Of a DNA stretch of 64,000 bases, positions 9,293 to 60,500 are shown piece by piece. Every line of letters starts with the position of its first letter. Within the stretch, counting starts at the first letter, position 1. The translations under genes were made by a program, and so were the position numbers. Origin of the DNA: Oncomelania hupensis (Eukaryota > Mollusca > Gastropoda > Littorinimorpha > Pomatiopsidae); assembly GCA_036898135.1 (NCBI GenBank), contig CM072513.1:14714022-14778021 (forward strand), given 5' to 3'. The notes beneath the pieces are model-generated. The model saw only the letters and a list, made by a program, of their open reading frames with translations. It was not told where the DNA came from and ran no database searches.

Positions 9293-10626
9293 GTGAGAAA
9301 TACCTACAGCACCAACATCTATATTAAGGAAAGCATTTGATCGAGTCTGGCATGCAGCTCTGTGGGCAACCAAGAGAGTGTACAACATCAGCCCTAAAAT
9401 TACAGAAGTCATCAAAAACCTATATGACAAGGCTACCAGTGCAGTCCTCCACAACAGCGCCATCAGGAACTGGTTCAGAACAACAGTCAATGTGCGTCAA
9501 GGATGCCTACTCTCTCCAACACTCTTCAACATCTTCCTGGAGTGCATCATGTCAGATGCCCTTGCAGATCACAAAGGAACAGTCAGCATAGGGACATCGA
9601 TGGATTGGCTGGAGAGGAACATTAACTTGAACAGCTGGTACTGAGGCTTGACACCACCTCCAGAGATTTTGGAATGGAAATAAGTGCAGAGAAGATGAAA
9701 ATGATGACCAACAGTATAAGTTCTTATGGGTTTGTTGTAGCTGCTGTATTCTTTTTCTTCAAATTTGTTTTATTTTTTATCATTATGATTTATGATTTAT
9801 TTATTTATTTATTAGTATTTTGTTTTCCCACCTTATCATTTATATTATTTTGTTTCTTTATTTTATAGTCTAAAATCACGTCATTTGTGAACAGACTTTA
9901 AATAAACTGATTGAATTGATTTGAATTGATGACCAACAACACCAATAGCATCAACACGGACATCAAAGTCCAAGGTCAATCCCTCAACACGGTGCATCAC
10001 TTCAAATATTTAGAAGCAATTGTATCAGACAATGGGTCCCAGGATCGCACAAACAACTGCTGCCCTGACAAGGTTGAAGCCCATTAGGAAAGACAGGACC
10101 ATCAGTCTACATTCCAAGGTAAGGTTGCTGCGCTCCCTTGTCGTCTCTATCTTCCTTTACACTTGTGAAACATGGACCCTCACAGCATATCTATAATAAA
10201 GAATACAAAGCATGGAGATGAGGTGCTACAGAAGACTTATGGGCATTTCCTACACTCAGCAAATCACCAACGACGAGTCCAACAGACCATCACACAAGCC
10301 ATTGGACAGCATGATGACCTGCTCACAGAGTTGAAGAAACAGAAACTCTGATGGTATGGCCACGTCACCAGAGCGCCAGGCCTGGCACAGACCATCCTGC
10401 AAGGCATGGTGCAAGGAGGCAGAAGAGGGAGACAGAAAAAACAGTGGGAGGGCAACAATCGAGAATGGACTGGCTTGACACTGTGCAAAACCATGAATTA
10501 AGGTTGCTGCTGAGGACACGATGGAGTATGCTGGTTAAACGATCATCTGTGGTGCATGAACGACTTTGGAGTTATGGGGTAAGGTTTGATGGGATAGGAA
10601 AGTTGTACTGCATTGTACAACAATAA
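9293..10626 (+). pseudogene. RTE segment 3: rest of reverse transcriptase and C-terminus
   Basis: RT motif A is present (KAFDRVWHA), then VRQGCLLSPTLFNIFLE (motif B). Compared with the copy at 50300-50360, the FADD-containing segment is deleted near 9590. Frames then alternate through a degenerate C-terminal region that matches 50690-51130. A 213-bp insertion interrupts it at 9714-9926. The segment ends in TTGTACTGCATTGTACAACAATAAA. Confidence 0.85.
9714..9926 (+). mobile_element. short LINE 3'-tail insertion with 12-bp TSD
   Basis: The sequence TGATGACCAACA at 9702-9713 is repeated at 9927-9938 and occurs once in the other RTE copy. The 213-bp insert is T-rich, carries an AATAAA near its end and finishes in ATTGAATTGATTTGAATTG-like repeats. 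This is what a 5'-truncated retroposed LINE tail looks like. Confidence 0.85.
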
Positions 10627-10717
10627 ATGTTACAAGATGAAAGGGATAATACAAGTGGGCAAATATCAGGCTCTACCAATAAGGTATTAAAGGCATGAAC
10701 CACACAAACAAACTTAC

Positions 10718-47270
<36,553 letters not shown>

Positions 47271-47524
47271 TTTGCTTCAGTTTCGATCAACAGCTTGCAG
47301 AAAAACTGGAAAACACCGATATCCCTATTATCTATTATCTATAGGCCGCCGCCATAACACAACAGTCTTGCTGCCCGGTGCAACTACAAGGATAAACCCC
47401 ACCTATAACATATTTTTTACAATACAATAACAATACATCTTTCTTGTCCAATTTTCACATTATACATTAGAGCAGAAAAATTTCCTTTGGCATTGAGCGC
47501 AAACTTTGCATAAAACAGTAAATG

Positions 47525-47556
<32 letters not shown>

Positions 47557-47606
47557 AAAAAAATCCATGCGTACAACGTGCAATCATATGATTCAGATGG
47601 AAATAT

Positions 47607-47655
<49 letters not shown>

Positions 47656-48362
47656 CGCTCGCTCGCCTTTATCTATGCTGGCACATCCACACACACCCGC
47701 CTTTAACCATGCTGACACATCCACTTACACACTAAATAATTCGTCAATACAATGTATAAATAAATACATAATAAATACACACAATAATAACCTAATGATA
47801 ATCATGTTTAAATTAACTTTCACACACACATACACACACACACACACACACACATATATAAATAATGAATATATAATGAATATATAGAATAATCAGCATT
47901 CACATATTATCCTTGTTTTTTGTTGTTGCTGCTCACACACGCAGCAAATGATTCAACGCATTGGTTGTGGCTGCTCAACCCAAGAAGGAGAAAAGCAAAG
48001 TCTTTTGGGGTAAGAAAAACTCGCCATATAGGGGAAAGCAAAACTAAAATTGACACCGCTTTATATTGGTGGGGTGGGGTGGGGAGGCGGCCTCCCTTCA
48101 AAGATTAATTTTTTGAAAGATTTTCGCAAACACACAAATTAAAAAAATATATGTATAAACAATGATACTTAAGTTTTAATTGTGTGTAATATAACGTGCA
48201 TTGTGCGTATTTACAAAAAAACAACTGAATATTTAACTCAAAGAAACAAATGCGTCGTCTGCTGCAAGGTAAAAAAAAGCAGAGAAGAAATCGATTAGCC
48301 TACCCCTCCCATCTGAAAACGAGGCTACACAGCCTCGCTTCCTACGTGGCTAGGCTGTAAAC
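47271..48362. promoter_or_regulatory. shared divergent promoter region NPHP1/ACBD3
   Basis: The two start codons are 1,092 bp apart and point away from each other. The region holds a C-run/A-run at 47526-47565, a (CT)n run at 47610-47652, an (AC)n run near 47820-47855, and next to ACBD3 a perfect 7-bp-stem hairpin CGAGGCTACACAGCCTCG (48320-48337) and CTACGTGGC (48342-48350, G-box/CRE-like). No clear RFX X-box was found. The transcription starts are not determined. Confidence 0.6.
47605..47668. repeat. (CT)n microsatellite
   Basis: CT repeats ending in GCTCGCTCGCTCG, in the intergenic region. Confidence 0.95.
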
Positions 48363-48522
48363 ATGGCTGCGACCGACTCTATTGCGAACGATCTAGAAAA
48401 CTTGGAGGTGAACGATAGACAGACCCCTGAAAAGACATGCGATACAGAAACTGATGCTTTCGTCAAGCAGTGGGGTTTCACTCTGGAAGACTTGTACAAA
48501 ATAGCGTTGAAGTTTTTTAAAG
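48363..48522 (+). CDS. ACBD3 exon 1
   Basis: 160 bp with the start codon. Residues 1-53, ending in the ALKFFK of the acyl-CoA-binding domain. Donor GTGAGT, phase 1. Confidence 0.93.
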
Positions 48523-51500
48523 GTGAGTTAAAGTTTTCTTCCCAGGATTGTGTGGGCAAGTATAAATAATAACGTTTCATAAATTTTCAGACAGCACAAG
48601 TACTATTTCCGTTTGTTTTTACTGTTCAACACATTATTGTCAATATAGTATATTCGTTCTTCAAACGGCTACACCACAGGACATACGTATTTCGGTGTAA
48701 TACTCGTTTTTTGTTTGATAATTCGTACTATTAGGAAATAGGCCTACTCCAGTCAATTGTCATTGATTGAGAATCAGAATGAAATACAAAATAGAAGTAG
48801 AAACTAGAATTCACACTAATTATTATTAGTAATGTGGTTGAATGTATTTTGTAAATTTTATATACTTTGCTTGTGCTTTTTTTGCAGAAAAAGAAGGCAA
48901 AGCACTTCAGCTGACATACAAGGACAAGTTACGCATGGTAGCCTACACAAAACAAGTGTCTCATGGCAAATATACTCCGGATGCCATGCCCGATGTTGGT
49001 TTTCTTGACGTGGTGGGCAATGACAGGAGGTAATTGTCCTTGACTTGTGTTTATATTCCAGTCACCGTCGTTATTTCACATTGAAATTGCAGTCACTTGT
49101 TAAGTAATGAATATATTGTATGATAAAGCTGATGTTGGCGTTTGTTCAATTACCCAGGCGAGGTGCAATACTTTTGCTTTCTGAATAATTTAATATATAT
49201 ATATATATCTGGAAATACTTTAAAATAGTCAAAAATCAAAGCAAGCCAGATTAAAAATACAAGATGATTTATTATCCCCATTTTTACATAAGCTTATGTA
49301 CAAAGGAAATTTGACTTGTTGGTTGGTCTGTCTGTCCATCCGTCCTTTGCTCACCATATCTCAAGAACTACTCAACAGATTTTGAACAAACATCATAGGT
49401 ACATTACAGAACTGGTCTCCCCTTACCAACCCAGACGCGAACTCAGGTCAGGGACTCAGTGTAGACTTGAAACCCCCAGTGTGCGCACAAGCAACACAAC
49501 CAAAAAGACTCTTGGAATGCGCTCCTTCAAAAATGCTGCACCCCCTCTGTGGAACTCCCTTCCCCTGAGCTTGAAGCAAGCTCCATCCCTGCCAAGCTTC
49601 AAGAAAGGACTAAAAACTTGTTTTGATATGGCTGAATCACCGTCTTAGTGCGCATAGACCATGAACACTATGTACATGGATTATTTTGGCGCCTTACAAG
49701 ATCACATCATCATCATCATCATCATCATTATCAAGGTTAGTGGCCAGTCTCTGTTACCACCACATGATACATTTTGGTAAAGTAGGTACTTCACTTCATT
49801 TCCAAGCAGTTAGCATAGGTCGATCCGTCAGTGCATCGCTTTTAATTAAAATTTTTTGCTCATCCTTTTATAAAATTCATCTGGTCCTCCTGAAAATAAT
49901 ACTCAACAGGTTGAAACCCCAAGCTGAACAAATCATAGCTGAAGAACAAGCAAGATTCAGGGCAGGGCAAAGTACCACTGAACAGATTTTCAACCTCAGA
50001 ATAATCTGTGAGAAATACATACAGCACCAACAACACCTATATCATGTGTTCGTAGACACCAAGAAGGCGTTTGATCGAGTCTGGCATGCAGTTCTGTGGG
50101 CAACCATGAGAGTGTACAACATCAGCCCTAAAATTGTTGAAGTCATCAAAAGCCTGTTTGACAAGGCTACCAGTGCAGTCCTCCAAAACAGCGCCATCGG
50201 AAACTGGTTCAGAACAACAATTGGTGTGTGTCAAGGATGCCTATTCTCTCCAACACTCTTCAACATCTTCCTAGAGGTCATCATGTCAGATTCCCTTGCA
50301 GATCACGAAGGCACAATAAGCACAGGGGGTGGGCAATCTCCATCCTTCGTTTTGCGATTGACATTGATGGATTGGCTGGAGAGGAACAAGAACTTAAACA
50401 GTTGGTACATCTGGAGGCTTGACACCACCTCCAGAGCTTATGGAATGGAAATAAGTGCAGAGAAGACCAAAATGATGACTAATAACACCAATGGCATTAA
50501 CACGGACATCAAAGTCCAAGGCCAATGCCTCAACACAGTGCATAGCTTTAAATATTTAGGAGCCATTGTATTAGACAATCGGTCCCGACAGGAAGTCCTC
50601 TTCAGGATCGCACAAACAACTGCTGTCCTGGCAAGGTTGATGCCAAGACAGGACCATCAGTCTACATTCCAAGGTAAGGCTGCTGCGCTCCCTTGTCATC
50701 TCCATCTTCCTATACGCTTATGAAACATGGACCCTCACAGCAAATGTACAACGAAGAATACAAAGCATGGAGATGAGGTGCTACAGAAGACTTCTGGGCA
50801 TTTCCTATTCCCAGCACATCACCGACGACGAAGTCCAAGGGACCATCACACAAGTCATTGGACAACACGATGACCTGCTCACTGTGTTGAAGGGACGGAA
50901 ACTCCGATCCATGGTATGGCCACGTGACCAGATCATCAGACCTTGCAAAGACCATCCTTCAAGGCACAGTGCAAGGAGTTAGAAGAAGAGGGAGCCCGAA
51001 AAAGAGGTGGGAGGACAACATTCGGGAATGGACTGGCTTGACATTGAGCGAAGCCATCAGGGTTGCTGAGGACAGAGAAAGATGGAGTACGCTGGTCAAA
51101 CGATCATCTAAGGTGCCCCAACGACCTCAGAGTTACAGGGGTGCCACTCTGCCGGTTACGGTCCGGAATGCCGTTTTTTAAAAATCAATTTCGCCGGCGC
51201 TGCCGTTTTTTGAAAAATCGAAAAGCAACTATTTTTTTAAACAGATTGTTTTTCAAGGAACGATATTTTTGTAACAGATCGCGTTCAACTTCCAATCCGA
51301 CTTTTCTTTCGCATTCGGTTGCGTTCCTTGCCCGATCCAAGTTTTTAGAACCTCAAGTTAGCACATGCTGCTTCCTGCCTATTTCAATCAACACGAAGGA
51401 ATGAAAGCAACAGTGGATCGGTGAAGCGGGAAAATCCAACAATTCCATACATTTCTAACCGTAAAGAAGACGCTGTGAGACTGGAGGAGGTGGAGAAAGG

Positions 51501-54500
51501 AGTGAGGAATAAATAGCGATGGGAGTGGCTTCTGAGTCAAGAAAAGGACACGAACAACATTTCGGCATTTGTGAAAGTTGGTTGAAAAAGATGAACAGTC
51601 CCTTCAAGTATGGCACCAGCGGGAAGAAGAAACTAAGAGAGCACGCCGAACTTGCTAACCCTGTTGTTGCTCTGTTGCAGCCCTGCTGCTTGTTATGGAT
51701 AGTATTTGAGCTAATCTGATGATTACTTTTTTAAATTTTTAATTTAATTTAATGTGTGAAGTTCTGCTTAAAACTGTCAGCCAACTGGTCAAACCCTGTT
51801 GAACTGTATGTGGACATTTCAACTGTGAGAGTAATTGCAACATGGGTCAAACCCTACTGAACCGAACTGCATGTGTGATCTTGAAACTGTCAAGACTAAA
51901 ATTAATGAACTCTTCAATTAGGAGTGTAGTGGGACTGCTGGGTAAGTTTGCTTACATTAATAAAATGTTTAAAGCGTTGATTTTTGGACATTCTCTTTTC
52001 TATGTAAAATGTACATTCAGATTGCAGGAGAGCCTTCCAAATCAGTTTTAATTTCAAATTTTTCTTCGGCTTCACAGGGCGCTGCCCCTGTGCCCCGCCA
52101 TGGACCCCCAACTTTCAGGTTTTTCATGTTTTCAGAGTGGCACCCCTGGAGTTATGGGATAGGATAGGATATCACTCTTGTGCTATGGTCAAGGTTGCTG
52201 AGGTTCATCATTTTCTGAACTTATTTTGCACTATATCTGAAAATTATCTTAACTGATTTTTATACGTTTTGGCATGCAGCAAGGACTACTAGTAGTCCTT
52301 GGCGTGCAGATGATTTCAAGTTGTAGTCGGTCATTCTACATTTTTTATTTTAGGATATATATAATATAATATGGCAGGTGAAAATTAGCATTTTTGAAAA
52401 TCTTGTTTTTCAGCTAGTGTGGGTATGAGCGTCTGGAATACTTGTTGGTTTGCAATCTTGATGTTAAAGTTAAACCAACAAAAAATATTTTTTTTTTTAA
52501 ATTTTATGATCTTCAAACTTTTAATAGATTATACTATTACTAGTCTATATTAATAATATTGACTAGAGTTATGTTGGTATACTGTGTGGGAGAATTGAAC
52601 ATTATCTCTGTTTTCTTTTTCTTTTACTAGTCTTTTGCAAACATCTGTATAATTTGTGTGTTAACTAAGTCTACTTCACTCTTCAGTATTTGCGTATTGT
52701 AACTTTTTATTTGTAGAACTTTGAGTTTTGACTTGCATGCTAATAGTAAAATTGAATTACAACTACATATCTCCCATGTGACTATTATGATGTGTGACAT
52801 TCTTATTTTGGGTTTCATTCTTAATCTTGTGGTGGGGAGGGGGGAGGGAAATCTTTTATTTGAATTTTATTTTGTTTATTTTGTGGTGTTCGGATTTTAT
52901 AATGTAGGGTATACAATCGGCTGTGAGAAAAACAAAATCCCAAATGATTGCTTAAGCACTGATTCTATTAATAAGATAATTTTCAATAAACTTTGCACAT
53001 TGAATGTTGCATAATTTAAAATAAACAGAAGATTTAATACTGTTGACACTTTTCCCAGTTCTGATCCTGGGGAATGGTGAGTGAATGGAATGTGGTTTAG
53101 CTTTTGTTGTGAAAATCTATGTACTTTTTATAGTCTGTAAGTGTCAAAGCATATCAGATGTTTCCAAACTCTCTCTCTCTGCAGTTGTTGGTTGTTTTTG
53201 TAGTGATGGTAATATTCCACTGGCCTTGCTTCTTGTGACCATTCTCTGTTGTTGAGCGGTTGTTTGTATACCCTGCATTCAGTTGTGCATTTTGACAATA
53301 TCTTTTTTGTTGTTATAATGTTTGTGTTGTTGGATCAGAATTCACATCAGTAACTTCACATGGTCGCCAGACGGTGGGAAAGAGATTAATACTGTTGTTT
53401 CAGACTTGGTTTTTTTGTCATTTTGTTTAGTGATTATGTGACTGTTGTATTGGTTATTGCACCAAAACTCTGTTCTTGTTTGTTGCCTTTTTAAGTTTTG
53501 TATTCCAACAATATTATGTTATAATTGTATGTATTCATGTACAAGATTAAAGAAGATAAAGGAGATAATTATGTTGTTGTCCATATTCTATAATCTATGC
53601 TATCATTGTTTTCTAACAGGCCTGTCAGGCATAGAGAAGGAAATTATTATTATTATTGAGGATTTTTAATAGCGCACTTATCTCACCATACTTGACCAGA
53701 CTCTAGGCGCTGGCCGATAAGGATCTAACTCAAACCGCCCGAGACGCCCACCTGCAGCCTTTGGGCGCATGGCCTGACACCCGCACAACTGAGCACTATC
53801 TTGGCCAGCCAGGGATAGGGGAGAAGGACCAAGTGCATGCTGGGTGTGTTCTTGTTACCGGCACTCACCTGTCTAGGACATGAGCGTCTGGATCTTTAAA
53901 GTCCGTTATGATGGAATGTATGCGACACACAGACTAGACCTTGGTTTATACTCTCATCTGAAGGAGTAGGAAACGGGAGTAAAGTGTCTTTCCCAGGGAC
54001 ACAACACAATGGCCCGAACGCGGGACGTTCAGATCCGCAAGCCAAAGTACTACCATTAGACCACCGTGCCTCTATACAAGCTGCTAACAGGTCTTCAAAT
54101 TTACTTTGGTCCAAAATGTAGGCCATGTCTGTTGAAAGCAAGGTCTGCCCTCCTAATGCGTTCAGACAGTCAAGCCTGGCTTCTTTAAGTTTAAGGAAAT
54201 TAAGCCCTGCTAAGTTCTATACATTTCTGTGTAATTGTGACCATCACAAAAGCAATTGAGCAATGCACCAGTGGCGGTAAAAAAAAATTGGGGATAAAGG
54301 GCTCTTTTATTGTCAAGATCACTGGAACTGTCCAAAGACAGTTTGTATAGGTACTTCGAAATGACCTTGACCTTAAACTATGAGAGGTATCAAGTCCAAA
54401 CTTGTATTTAGAGTTGATAGATCTTTCATATATATTCCTCTTTTGCCTTGATCTTGAAGGTCATGGTTATTTTAGGCCTTGCAAAAACAGAGAAAAAATA

Positions 54501-57500
54501 GATCATCGTACAGTGGAATGGCTGTTTATTTATCCTGTAATATGCAATAATAACATTTTTGTTATTTGATCAGACATGCATGAGAGATCACGTGAGGGTC
54601 AATGTCATCCCAAGGTCAAGGTCACTAAAGGTCAAGATCATCCCAAGGTCACATTTTGTCCCCTCATTATACCCCTCTTGCTGTACTTTATTTGATAATA
54701 CCTGAGTGTATTTGGAGCTGGAGGTCAAGGTCAAGAGCATAAAAAGATCAAAGTTGGTATAACTTTGTGTTTTAATGACTCCATGTGATGATGCCATGTC
54801 ATTTTGTTTTTCTCTGGGCACTGAATTTCATGTTAAATATTGCAAGTTTTACAAGGAGCATGTGAGTCACATGGGCTTTGCCTTTCTAGTATTATATGTC
54901 ATTATCTGTCGGGTACAATGTTATATTTTGTTAGGTGTTAATAGCTAGTTATGACGATACTGATGACAAAGGTAAAACACCTGTCAGTATCCTGTGGTAT
55001 TTTTCCACTTGGTGTATTTACAATCCAGTACCATGTATCTCTCATTCTCTGTTGTAAAGGTCATGTTCCTCAATCAATAACACTGCTGACTTGCTCTTTT
55101 GAGACTACTGTGGACATTATGGATGCTTTCAAGCAGCTTGGAATGTGGACTAGTAATAGTATTGACTTTGAATGGAAGCTGTAGTCAACATTTAAAGTGA
55201 GTCTGACCCCGAGATGAAAATGAAAAAAAAAGGCTAGTTAGGGCTAACAAATGATTGTTTGCTTATATATACATTGAAGCACATTTTATGTGTCCAATAT
55301 TTGTCAACCTAAACATCACGTCTTAGCATTCTAAAAGAGTGTCTGCATTAAGCATATATGTGATTGAGCTCCCCTTGTAATATATTTTGATCATTTTGAC
55401 AACTGCAGTTAAACACAGGTAATATTATCCTAAATACACACGCTGACTGCATAAGCTTCAATTCACATCTTTGGTTAGTTAGGCCAGCAAAGTCAGTGGC
55501 TGTTGTCTATTGTAATTTGTATATTTGTATATTATATTACATATATTGTATTTATTGCTCTTATAGTTATATAATGCTTTACCAACTCAACGGCTGCTCT
55601 AGGCGCTGACCAATACAGGATTGAACTTGAGCTGCCCGAGGCATCAACTTGGTGCTTTAGGTGCACTGTCTAACACCCCAAACAATTGAGCTCAATCCTT
55701 GGTGACCAGGGGTGTGTATAAATAATATTATAGTATCTCACAATTATGTAATGTTATTTGGTCACAGTCACGCAATAATTAGTATGTATAATGGCATAAC
55801 ATAAATCAACGAATCTTGCAGAGTTTGAGCACTTTGATATGATGAATTTAAGCTATCTTGAACACTTGACAACATGATGACTGTGACCGTTGATATTCTC
55901 GCACAGTTATCTTATTCTTGCTAGTTTCTTGTGTTCTTGATAAATGTAGTAGTGTAGAAAGAAAAATACAAGTTCTATTTTAATCCTTCCTAAAGAAAGG
56001 GGAATAATAATAGTGTTTTTCATTGATTGCTAGGTTGTTGTATCCCATATTTGCTGAGGGAAGTTATGGTTCACTCTTTCCAGCAGGGTCATGCTGCACG
56101 CTGTATGGATTTATTGAAAGTAACTTGGAAGGGTGCTCTTGTATTTGATAACTGATTGAATGGAGTACCATGAGACATTTTGGATGTAATCTTTCCTGCC
56201 AGAATCCAGGTTACATTTTCAGAAATAATATTAAGGAACAACTTGTGGAACACAGTGTGTCTGCATAGGCTTAGAAGACCAAAGTACACGTAACCCAACT
56301 TTTCCCTTTGATTGATCAGAGTGGATTCACACTCTATTGCTTGCGAAAAGGCAAGTGTTCTATGGTTGTGCACTGCATTTCAATGCTCCCAGCCACTTTC
56401 ACTAGATGGAAAGCTTTCATTGCCCAGTTATTGTGGGGCTGCCAGAAGTCATGTCTGACCTTTGACACTCTTGTCATTGTGCGTGCTGAATCTGAAGCCA
56501 AAAGATAAGACTTGACGTCTAGCAGCAGCACCATCAGTTATAATTTGTTGCAGCTTTTTGGACAGTCTAACAATGCAATCAATATTGCAGGATAAGGAGA
56601 AGCAACAGGTTAAACTCTTTGTCTTTGGAATAAGACTTTTTTTTGGATATGCGTTATTATATTTCAATAGATCTGAGGTGTTTTTTTCCCTTTCTGTTAT
56701 TAGAAATTGCATTGAATCAGTCAAGTGGGAAGAATAATCAAGATGGAAAGAGAAATAATTATATTATTTTTGTGTGGGCAGACATTGGAAGAGGATATTA
56801 ATAAAGAATATTTATGCAAGATTTAAAGAAAAACCATCATATTTGAAGATGCAGAAGTTGCCAACTTGTGAGATGTTATTGGATTTTTTTTGTTCCTTGC
56901 TGAAATCGAAAAGGATTACACAGTTTCCACAGATGAGGAACCCAAAATACTTTAAGAAATCAATAATCTTGCTCTTGGCAGTAGCATCTTCGGTGTTTGC
57001 AGCATTTTTTTGCAGTCTTCTGCACCTTTTTTCTTTTGTTTTCAGTTAGCAGTGTACTTTGTTTGATGTGTTGCTTCGCGATTGGATGATGAAAATAAAA
57101 ATACCATTTTAGGCTCATTTATGTGCAGTAACCACTTTCACACAGTTGGTGTTGAAAGCTACTTAGTTACTGTCCTGAGGATACCTATAAAACTCTATAC
57201 CTCGAAAAATTATATTATGCCAAGTCATTCAATGAGCAATTCTTTACTCTGAAAATAAATGTGTGTATTGAATCTTACATGGAATCAGATACATCAATTG
57301 CTATTTCTTCACACAGCAGCATACAGCTTTTGGTTAGGGAGAGAAAGACTGTTTGTTGAGGACAAGTCCTGGGACTTAATTTAAAAGAAATGCAGCAGTG
57401 GGTATTTCACTGCATAATTATCAATCTTTTATACCAGACTAAAATAAGTCATTGTGATAATAAGCAACAAGGCATTATGATGTCTTTATATATCATTAAT

Positions 57501-60500
57501 TTTTGATTGGCATGCATTGCAGTGTGTCAAAACTAGAAATGTGAATCTATGTACTCACACCCCACCTCCCAATCCCAATCCCAAAGTAACATTTTCCATA
57601 TTTGTGCAAATCTATGCCAGATGAGACCTAAATAGGCCAAAAATTAGATCGGGGAAAAAATCTGTCCGTCATCCTCGATCTGCCATCTGTCTGTGCAAAA
57701 ACTTTAAAGTGGCTAAGTACTCGACTTTCACAGCCAAACTTGGTACGATGGTATATACCCATGAGACCTTAAAATTTATCAGTGAATGAATGACTTCACT
57801 TCAATGTCAAGGTCACAGGGTCGACCATCAAATGTTGGTCAATGTTCACAAAATTTCACTTTTTTTCTAGGTTAATATTATTGAACTTATGATTTGTTGA
57901 TGCATGATAGATATCAATGAGACATACTAATCAAATTTGGTCAACCTCGCTTCAAGGTCACTGGAGTTTGTATATAGGTACTTTGAAATGACCTTGACCA
58001 TAAACTATGAGAGATGTAAAGTTCAAACTTGTTGTATTTAGAGATGATAGATTATTTCTTATATTTTTAGTTTTTGCGTTGACCTTGAACTGGTCGAGGT
58101 CATTTTAGGCTTTGCACAAACATAAAAAAATTAGGTCATTGTACAGTGGAATGGCTGTTTATTTAACCCATAGTATCCAACAACATTGGGTTATTTGATC
58201 AGACATGCATGAGAGATCATGTGAGGGTCAAGGTAATCCCAAGGTCACTAAAGGTCAAGGTCCTCTCAAGAACACTTTTTTTTTGTTTTTGTGTGCATAA
58301 TGCAACTTTAGCTGTACTTTATTTGATAGTACATGAATGTATTTGGAGCTGGAGGTCAATGTCACCTCATGGCCAAAAGAGCATAGAAAGATCAAAGTCG
58401 GTATTACTTTGTATTTTAATGCCAACATTTCATTTTGTTTTTTTCTGGGCACTCATGTTCATATTAAATATTGCAAGGCGCATGTGAGTCATATGGGCTT
58501 TGCACCTCAAAGTTTTTATTTATTTATTTGATTTGTTATAAAGCACTGTGAGCTCTAGTGAGGAAAGGTGCTGTACTGTACAAATGTTAATTATTATTTA
58601 TTATGATAAATGTTGCTACTGTACATTAACATGTGAACATGTTGATCGGACCATCCAACTGCTACACTGATTATGCAAAATATGTGGTGTGATTGTGCGA
58701 GGACTTTTATAACGTTGATGGTAATTACCCAGAAAACAATGACATTTCTGTATATCTACATCTTGTCCCCAGCCTAAGTGCTGATGTTTCCAGCTGGGCT
58801 GACAAGCTGTTTTGGCTGCCGTTGCCATGGTTACCAGAATGTGTGAGCCAGAGAGGAAGCATTAGCATTCCAAAAATATCTCTTTATAAGATTGGCGGGC
58901 TGGCTGTCCCAGAGTAGGAGAGTTTGCATTAGTTCCTGGCCTGTGGCGCTAGGGCAGCTATTGATTTATCTTAGTGCTGACATCCTTCCCTGTTTTGATT
59001 TATCTTGTTGATGCTCCTTTGTCATGCCCATAGTTTTTTCATCATTAAAAGCAACTTGGTGATGATGGCACAAACAACAGCCAAACCTTCTTTGTAGGAG
59101 AGTGGTAATGATTTGCCACAGAAACCGACAGTTTTGAGAATACCTGGTGCACATGGGAAGCAGATGTTAATTTATGCTAAAAATTGATGGATTTGCATCA
59201 GGTTTTACAATTTTTTTTTTAAACCTTGTTTTATTATTTTACATTTTAATTTATTTCTTTTTTGCCTTTTATTTAGTTTAATTATTTTTAAGGCCTTGCA
59301 GTGTTGTAGTGTTTTGGTATATGTGTGTGACTAACTTTCAGCATTCAGTAAGCGCTAGCTAGCTTCCTTCTCCCTCATCCCCAGTTGCCCAGCATTGTGC
59401 TCAGTCGCCAAGACAACTGGTGGGCCTCTCAGACGGCTGAAGTTAGATCCTGGGCCTTCAGCCGCTGTTGAGCGGGAAAAATTCTAGCGAAAAACAAAAT
59501 CGAAACAGCAAGAACTTTTTTATCAATAAGAATACACGCATATTCTTTGCAAATAATGACAGTGTTCTCGTACAATGTTGACAGCATTTTATTAGTTAAA
59601 TGTTGCTGTTTATGAAATGTTTGTTGGCAGAATTGGAATATGAATACATTTCATTTCAGAAATAAAGAGCGGTATATAGAGTTTATCATGATGATAATCC
59701 ATTGGTGCTGGCTTGACTTATGTTTGTTATGACTCATTGGCTGTAATGGTGGTGCTAAATGATGTAAGGTAGGGATAACAGGCAGGAAGAGACAAACTGC
59801 GTTTGAGCACTGGTTTCCTATACTGACGGTTGCAGTCTCAAACACTGTCTTCCAGTAGCGATCTCCTTGCCTTTTCCCTTGGAGGGAATGAATGTGTGTT
59901 CGTTGGGTATGTGAGACCTATTTCACAGTGTATTGTGCGGTATTTGAATTAGTTCATACCTTGAGGACTGCATCTGTAAATAGTTGGTGACGCGGGTTTG
60001 GTTTTTTTCTGTGCGGCCAGGGTGATTGATTGAGAATTTCACAATGCCTGTGCTTTGTGTGCAGCCTGGGTGATTGATTGAGAAGGTCGCAATGCCTGTG
60101 CTTTGTGTGCAGACTGGGTGATTGATTGAGAAGGTCGCAATGCCTGTGTTTTGTGTGCAACCTGGGTGATTGATTGAGAATGTCACAATGCCTGTGTTTT
60201 GTGTGCAGCCTGGGTGATTGATTGAGAATGTCCCAATGCCTGCGTTTTGTGTGCAGCCTGGGTGATTGATTGAGAATGTCACAATGCCTGTGGTTAGTGT
60301 GCAGCCTGGGTGATTGATTGAGAATGTCACAATGCCTGTGTTTTGTGTGCAGCCTGGGTGATTGATTGAGAATGTCATAATGCCTGTGGTTTGTGTGCAG
60401 CCTGGGTGATTGATTGAGAATGTCACAATGCCTGTGGTTTGTGTGCAGCCTGGGTGATTGATTGAGAATGTCACAATGCCTGTGGTTTGTGTGCAGCCTG

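Larger units (their letters stand above)
1145..10626 (+). mobile_element. RTE-type non-LTR retrotransposon, copy 1, split by three later insertions
   Basis: Segments 1145-2659, 6723-7340, 9293-9713 and 9939-10626 read in order as one LINE of about 3.2 kb. It has a 5' leader, an apurinic-type endonuclease (related to the BovB-derived family annotated as craniofacial development protein 2), a reverse transcriptase and a C-terminal region. A second copy at 49890-52190 is uninterrupted at the Penelope and LINE-tail insertion points, so it serves as an empty-site control. The copy has stops and frameshifts and has lost the FADD catalytic segment by deletion near 9590, so it is dead. It sits antisense in an NPHP1 intron. 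Confidence 0.85.

Noticed and set aside
49686..50723. 345-codon frame as an active reverse transcriptase gene
   Set aside because: 5'-truncated RTE copy with FAID in place of FADD and later frameshifts.
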